This document shows, piece by piece, positions 6,976-10,218 of a stretch of 10,218 nt of DNA. A program made the position numbers and the translations under genes. The DNA lies in the NCBI GenBank assembly GCA_036732565.1, contig DAINCF010000249.1, positions 1-10,218 of the forward strand. The letters are read 5' to 3'. The stretch's first letter is position 1, and each line of letters starts with the position of its first letter. The DNA is from JAIVJN01 sp036732565. GTDB lineage: Bacteria > Acidobacteriota > Vicinamibacteria > Vicinamibacterales > UBA2999. A model generated the notes under the pieces. The model was not told the origin of the DNA and did not search any database. It worked only from the letters and a program-made list of their open reading frames with translations.

Positions 6976-7302
6976 CTACGACTTCGGCTTGAGGGGGAAA
7001 ACTGTCTCGAGATCGTCAGCGGGTCGTGGGATGACGTGGACGCCAATCAGCTCGCCGACGCGCCGGGCCGCCGCGGCGCCGGCGTCGGTGGCGGCCTTCA
7101 CCGACCCCACATCGCCTCGGACGATAGCGGTCACGAGACCGGCGTCGACTTTCTGCCAGCCGACGAAGATGACGTTGGCCGTCTTGCACATGGCGTCGGC
7201 CGCTTCGATCATGCCGACGAGTCCGCGGGTTTCGACCAACCCTAGCGCCTCGCCGTACTCTCGTGTGTCGTTCACGGTCTCAGCCTTTGTTTTTGCGGCC
7301 AT
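6976..7302 (-). CDS. BMC-H bacterial microcompartment shell protein
   Basis: Single-domain shell protein of the PduA/EutM/CcmK family, 108 residues from the ATG at 7302. Such proteins form hexamers that tile protein shells around enzymes handling toxic or volatile intermediates, with a central pore for substrates. Residues 19-100 match the BMC fold well: ALGLVETRGLVGMIEAADAM, GLVTAIVRGDVGSVKAATDA and RRVGELIGVHVIPRP. The pore loop, usually KIGSG, reads KVDAG here (51-55). About 17 residues precede the fold. The ATG has no ribosome-binding site; GTG 7275 has AAAGG 8 bases upstream and gives a 99-residue protein starting at the fold, so it is a serious alternative. The open frame runs upstream to 7365 only through repeat sequence. 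It is downstream of a PLP enzyme gene on the same strand. No second shell protein, vertex protein or aldehyde dehydrogenase is visible in this window. Confidence 0.93.
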   Translation of the reverse strand: MAAKTKAETVNDTREYGEALGLVETRGLVGMIEAADAMCKTANVIFVGWQKVDAGLVTAIVRGDVGSVKAATDAGAAAARRVGELIGVHVIPRPADDLETVFPLKPKS

Positions 7303-7309
7303 AAACACA

Positions 7310-7360
7310 AACCAGCGTGGGCATAACCCAACCAGCGTGGGGTCCGCCTTCAGGCGGACC
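7310..7360. repeat. Short duplication and 20-bp perfect hairpin upstream of the shell gene
   Basis: AACCAGCGTGGG occurs at 7310-7321 and again at 7330-7341. Next to the second copy is GGTCCGCCTTCAGGCGGACC (7341-7360), a perfect 8-base-pair stem with a 4-base loop. Read on the minus strand these give the peptide-like string KVRLKADPTLVG in frame with the shell gene. I recall such strings as a common spurious translation of dispersed acidobacterial repeats. The hairpin lies between the PLP enzyme stop and the shell gene start and could modulate read-through or mRNA stability. The rest of 7361-7402 shows a further imperfect GGGCCGGCTGAAGCCGACCC palindrome and no gene. Confidence 0.7.
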
Positions 7361-7402
7361 TTCACGGGCCGGCTGAAGCCGACCCTGACGAAAAAGTCGT
7401 CG

Positions 7403-8524
7403 CTACGCGATCTTCCCCCGCGCCGCGATCGGCAGGGCTTCGAGCACCGTGCCGCCGTCCATCACCCAGACTTGATCGACGAGGTTCGACACGACGCAGG
7501 CGTGGTTCGGCAGCACGCGCACGCGGTCGCCGGGCTCGAGCGGCGTGGATCCACTTACCACTCGAACCGTCGCATGTTCCTCCGAGAGGCGCTCGATGAT
7601 CAAGTCCTCATCGGGCGTCGCACCGGGCTTGACGACCGAATCGCGAAAGATCGCGCCATGGCCCAGCAGGGGCCCGAAGCCGCGTGCGTGGTCGGAGCTG
7701 AGCGTCTTGGTACCGCAATCCAGGATGATGCGTTCGCCACTCGGCTTCGAGACCACCGTCGCGAGCACCGTCAACGCGCAATCGTCGAACGTCGCGGCAC
7801 CGAGGCCAACCTGGGTGCGATCGAAGTACACGTAGTTGCCCGGTCGATACTCCGTCAATCCCGCCTGCTCCAGCGAATACCGCGCCGTCGGCGTGGCGCC
7901 GGCGCTGATCTCGTCGATCGTCACCCCGTCGCGCCGCACCGCATCCGCCAGTGTGGTGAGGACGCGAACTTCGTCGGCTGCGATCTGCCGCAGGTGATCT
8001 TCAGATGTCGCGTGGTAGCCGTGGCCCGCGTGTGCCAGCAGCCCCTTGAGCCGCAGACCGGGCATGGCCGCCACGTCTCGGACGAACGTGGAGGCGTCGG
8101 AGCGCGCCGGATCGATCCCGCAGCGATGGAAGCCGACGTCGACCTTCACGAGCACGTCGACTTCGCGCTCGGTCGCGCTCATCGCCATCGACCAGCCGCG
8201 GGCCACGATCGGGTGGTCGACGATGAACGAAAGGCGGGTGCGATCGAGCAAGGCGACGACGCGCGACGCGTTGATGGGGTGGAGGGGATAAGGAAGGCGG
8301 ATGTCGCCGATGCCCGCGTCGGCAAAGACCTCGGCTTCCCCAAGCTTCGCGCAACAGATGCCGACGGCGCCGCGCTCGATCTGCCAGCGCGCAATCCGCG
8401 GGCTCTTGTGCGTCTTGGCGTGCGGCCGGAGCCGGATGCCCTTGGCCGTCGCGGCCGCCTGCATGCGGTCGATGTTCGCGATCAGGCGCGCTCGATCAAT
8501 CAGAACTGCGGGCGTTGGCAGCAT
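7403..8524 (-). CDS. PLP-dependent D-serine dehydratase / D-threonine aldolase family enzyme (alanine racemase-like N-terminal domain)
   Basis: Cytoplasmic fold-type III PLP enzyme of 373 residues, the usual length of this family. Members either dehydrate D-serine to pyruvate and ammonia or cleave D-threonine and other D-beta-hydroxy amino acids to glycine and an aldehyde. It begins directly with TPAVLIDRARLIANI; the PLP lysine is expected at Lys37 in RPHAKTHKSP. The barrel contains VDVGFHRCGI and HAGHGY. The C-terminal domain has PNHACVVSN with His341 and Cys343, the pair that binds zinc in eukaryotic-type D-serine dehydratase; D-threonine aldolases typically have Asp in place of the Cys. 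This leans toward the dehydratase type, but specificity cannot be fixed by eye. The start ATG lies 27 bases after the DUF1501 stop, and the shell-protein gene follows 100 bases downstream on the same strand. A TATGAT element precedes the start. Confidence 0.85.
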   Translation of the reverse strand: MLPTPAVLIDRARLIANIDRMQAAATAKGIRLRPHAKTHKSPRIARWQIERGAVGICCAKLGEAEVFADAGIGDIRLPYPLHPINASRVVALLDRTRLSFIVDHPIVARGWSMAMSATEREVDVLVKVDVGFHRCGIDPARSDASTFVRDVAAMPGLRLKGLLAHAGHGYHATSEDHLRQIAADEVRVLTTLADAVRRDGVTIDEISAGATPTARYSLEQAGLTEYRPGNYVYFDRTQVGLGAATFDDCALTVLATVVSKPSGERIILDCGTKTLSSDHARGFGPLLGHGAIFRDSVVKPGATPDEDLIIERLSEEHATVRVVSGSTPLEPGDRVRVLPNHACVVSNLVDQVWVMDGGTVLEALPIAARGKIA

Positions 8525-8535
8525 GTCTGCCGAAG

Positions 8536-8541
8536 ATCATA
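8536..8541 (-). promoter_or_regulatory. Possible -10 element for the PLP enzyme gene
   Basis: On the minus strand TATGAT (five of six to consensus) lies 11 bases before the ATG at 8524, in the 27-base gap after DUF1501. A CTGATC at 8558-8563 with a 16-base spacer is a poor -35. If used, the leader would be only a few bases. It would allow the PLP enzyme and shell gene to be expressed apart from the DUF1800/DUF1501 pair. Confidence 0.25.
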
Positions 8542-8551
8542 TCTCGGCTGC

Positions 8552-9796
8552 TCATGCGATCAGTCCTGTGAATGCCTGAGGCTTCACGCCATGACCTGGG
8601 AAAACCGCCGCGCCCGCTTTCGCGTCCATGCCGAAATGCTTCGTGAGCACCTCGGCAAAGACGTCCCTGAAGTCCGTCGTGACGGCCAAATCCCGCCCCT
8701 CGTAGCGATCGTCGGCGCCAAGCCCGGGCCAGCGGCCAAAAACCTTGCCACCTTTCACGTTACCGCCGATGGCGAGCATCGCGTTGCCATGGCCGTGATC
8801 GGTGCCGCGGTTCCCGTTCTCCACCACCGCCCGGCCGAACTCCGACATCGTGAGGATCAGCGTGTCGGCCATGCGGTCGCCGAGATCGCGCGTCAATGCG
8901 GCCAGGCCGTCGGCGAAGTCGCCGAGCCGATTCGCGATCTGGCCCGTGACGCTCCCCTCGGCGACATGGTGATCCCACTGGCCGGACTCCGCGAACGCGA
9001 CCTGTAGCCCGACGTTGGCTTTCGCGAGGCGCGCGATCTCCTGCAGCGCCTGTCCGAACGGCGTCGTCGGGTAGGCGACGCCCTCCACCGGCCGATACCG
9101 GCCGTGCGTGGCGCCATTCAAGGTCCGCATGGCGTCGAAGGCTTCCTGTGCGGTGCCGTTGAGCACGCGATCCGCGGCTTGCCCGTAGGCATCCTCGAAC
9201 GAGTCGCTCGCGCTCATGCCGCCGCGCACATTGAACTCGTCGACACGACCGACCGCCAACGCCGGCGCCTGCCCCTGCATCGCGCGCGGCATCGTCCTCG
9301 TCAACGAGACTCCACGCAAGGGACTGCGCGCGGCGTCGGCGTCGACCACCGTCTGCAGATACCGATTGATCCACCCGTCCTTCGTGCTCTTCACCCCGGG
9401 CGTCGCCGACTCCATGTAGTCCTGCGCGTCGAAGTGGGAGCGCGTAGTGTCGTGCGATCCGCACGCGTGCACGACAGCCAGCGATCGATCGTCCCAGAAC
9501 GGTTTGAGGGCGGCCATCCGCGGATGCAGGCCGAAGAAGCCGTCGAGATCGATCGCCGACTCCCGGGGCGCTCCCGGCCGAGGGATCGCGATCGACGGGC
9601 GCACGCGATAGTACTCAGCCTCACCGAACGGCACGATCATGTTCAACCCATCGACCGCGCCGCGCTGAAAGACGGTGATCAGCAAGCGCTGCCGATTACC
9701 CGCGGCCTGCACGGTGCGAGTGAGAAACGAAGGCGCGAATCCCAGCGTGAGCATCGCCATCGACCCGGATTTCAAGAACACTCTTCTGGATGTCAT
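8552..9796 (-). CDS. DUF1501 protein with Tat signal
   Basis: Exported protein of 414 residues in the DUF1501 family, which is placed in the alkaline phosphatase/sulfatase-like superfamily but has no settled function. The ATG at 9796 is chosen over an in-frame GTG at 9820 because GGGAG lies 6 bases upstream and because it puts a perfect twin-arginine motif, SRRVFLK, at residues 3-9, followed by a hydrophobic stretch to about residue 31. Family landmarks are VFQRGAVDGLNMIVPFGEAE (42-61), GFFGLHPRMAALKPF (86-100), the GSHDTTRSHFDAQDYME segment (113-129), SEFGR (308-312) and TDHGHGNAML (322-331). The His/Asp-rich motifs are likely metal ligands. These proteins are commonly encoded next to DUF1800, as here, where a DUF1800 C-terminus is encoded upstream on the same strand, separated by a 276-base repeat. 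Confidence 0.92.
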   Translation of the reverse strand: MTSRRVFLKSGSMAMLTLGFAPSFLTRTVQAAGNRQRLLITVFQRGAVDGLNMIVPFGEAEYYRVRPSIAIPRPGAPRESAIDLDGFFGLHPRMAALKPFWDDRSLAVVHACGSHDTTRSHFDAQDYMESATPGVKSTKDGWINRYLQTVVDADAARSPLRGVSLTRTMPRAMQGQAPALAVGRVDEFNVRGGMSASDSFEDAYGQAADRVLNGTAQEAFDAMRTLNGATHGRYRPVEGVAYPTTPFGQALQEIARLAKANVGLQVAFAESGQWDHHVAEGSVTGQIANRLGDFADGLAALTRDLGDRMADTLILTMSEFGRAVVENGNRGTDHGHGNAMLAIGGNVKGGKVFGRWPGLGADDRYEGRDLAVTTDFRDVFAEVLTKHFGMDAKAGAAVFPGHGVKPQAFTGLIA

Positions 9797-9811
9797 ATGG
9801 GGCTCCCATTC

Positions 9812-10087
9812 GTTCCGCACGAGGGTTCCTCACGCGGGTTCCGCACGAGGTTCCCCACGGAGGTTCGGTTCCGCACCGAGGTTCCACCCGTTGGTTCGGT
9901 TCCACACACCGGTTCGGTTCCACACACCGGTTTCGGTTCCACACACCGGTTCCGCCCGAAAGGTCCACGCTGCACCCCGGTGCGGAACCCCCGTGTTGAA
10001 CGGAACCATCGTGCGAACCCTCGTGGGGCACCGAACCTTGTGAGGAACCATCGTGAGGAACCCCCGTGAGGAACCTTCGTGCGGAAC
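9812..10087. repeat. Inverted array of about 13-bp GTTCC units (long imperfect hairpin)
   Basis: The 305-base gap between DUF1800 and DUF1501 is filled by units of consensus GTTCCNCACGNNG, 12-13 bases long, with interspersed 5-base GTTCG pieces. On the left they run in plus orientation (units start at 9812, 9825, 9838, 9850, 9863, 9868, 9881 and on). On the right they run inverted (units end at 10087, 10074, 10061, 10048). The outer arms 9812-9867 and 10032-10087 are both 56 bases and align at about 50 of 57 columns by hand. The interior holds three 18-19-base tandem copies and degenerate units. Transcribed from DUF1800 into DUF1501, the RNA would fold into one long stem ending 15 bases before the DUF1501 start. 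All six frames are nearly stop-free here, but nothing suggests coding. I do not recognise the family. Confidence 0.88.
9893..9947. repeat. Three tandem copies of an 18-bp unit inside the inverted array
   Basis: GGTTCGGTTCCACACACC is present at 9893-9910, again exactly at 9911-9928, and a third time at 9929-9947 with one added T. These are the most uniform copies in the array, suggesting recent duplication by slippage or unequal exchange, and they sit near its centre, where a hairpin loop would fall. Confidence 0.85.
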
Positions 10088-10103
10088 GACCGTTCCAACG
10101 GTC
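10088..10103. repeat. 16-bp hairpin overlapping the DUF1800 stop codon
   Basis: GACCGTTCCAACGGTC is a 7-base-pair perfect stem with a 2-base centre. On the minus strand it begins within the TGA stop of DUF1800 and directly abuts the outer edge of the inverted array. It lacks a T-run, so it is not a classical terminator. Confidence 0.75.
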
Positions 10104-10218
10104 ATCGCTTTTGAAACTCAGGCGATCCAATGGCGAGCGCCAGCGTCTGTGCGGGCGTGGTCGCCCGCGCCATCGTCGACAACGTGGACTCGCCGGCGCA
10201 GCCGAAGAGCAGCGTGCG
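10102..10218 (-). CDS. C-terminal end of a DUF1800 protein (partial)
   Basis: Only the last 38 residues before the TGA at 10104-10102 are visible; the gene continues beyond the right edge. The end reads TPAQTLALAIGSPEFQKR, matching the characteristic DUF1800 ending in which a Leu-rich helix is followed by SPEFQ-x-R. DUF1800 proteins have unknown biochemical function and are usually about 450-600 residues, often encoded immediately upstream of a DUF1501 protein. That partner follows here on the same strand, 305 bases downstream, which supports the call. The unusually long gap is explained by the inserted repeat array. Confidence 0.8.
   Translation of the reverse strand, partial: RTLLFGCAGESTLSTMARATTPAQTLALAIGSPEFQKR

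Noticed and set aside
6914..9007. Long plus-strand open frame across the shell gene, the PLP enzyme and part of DUF1501
   Set aside because: It crosses three well-supported minus-strand genes, again in register with two of them, and its product shows no domain. It is a composition effect.
9812..10087. CRISPR array
   Set aside because: Units are 12-13 bases with no unique spacers and half are inverted, unlike CRISPR repeats; no cas gene is nearby.
9696..10130. Repeat-peptide proteins encoded by the GTTCC array
   Set aside because: Open frames exist in every phase only because the unit lacks stop triplets; they run through the DUF1501 start and DUF1800 end and have no ribosome-binding sites.

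Overview
The window is GC-rich and looks like a chromosomal piece of an Acidobacteriota genome, most likely Vicinamibacteria-like. That assignment is inferred from gene content and repeat style: a TonB-receptor-like outer-membrane protein with an N-terminal carboxypeptidase-regulatory domain, a DUF1800/DUF1501 pair, and intergenic palindromes of a kind familiar from acidobacterial genomes. No marker gene is present to prove it, and no rRNA, tRNA, transposase, phage gene or CRISPR array was seen.

Plus-strand half (1-6805): the end of a probable periplasmic or outer-membrane lipoprotein-sorting-like protein; a large outer-membrane beta-barrel protein of the TonB-receptor type; a glycine oxidase/ThiO-like FAD enzyme; a pterin-4a-carbinolamine dehydratase; a MerR-family regulator; and a multi-membrane-span GT-C-like protein whose ATG overlaps the MerR stop (ATGA).

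Minus-strand half (10218-6976, read right to left): the C-terminus of a DUF1800 protein; a Tat-exported DUF1501 protein; a PLP enzyme of the D-serine dehydratase/D-threonine aldolase (alanine racemase-like) family; and a single BMC-H bacterial microcompartment shell protein. The two halves converge at about 6806-6975.

Most of the larger gaps between genes are filled by repeats, and each gap holds a different design: a 152-bp hairpin mosaic (2947-3098), a 23-bp tandem duplication plus hairpin (4237-4306), a three-copy direct array with an inverted partner between converging genes (6805-6966), a short hairpin plus 12-bp duplication before the shell gene (7310-7360), and a 276-bp inverted array of about 13-bp GTTCC-type units between DUF1800 and DUF1501 (9812-10087). 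The last is the strongest candidate for something undescribed. The second notable point is a lone shell-protein gene directly downstream of an enzyme that could make an aldehyde, with an unusual acidic residue in the expected pore loop.
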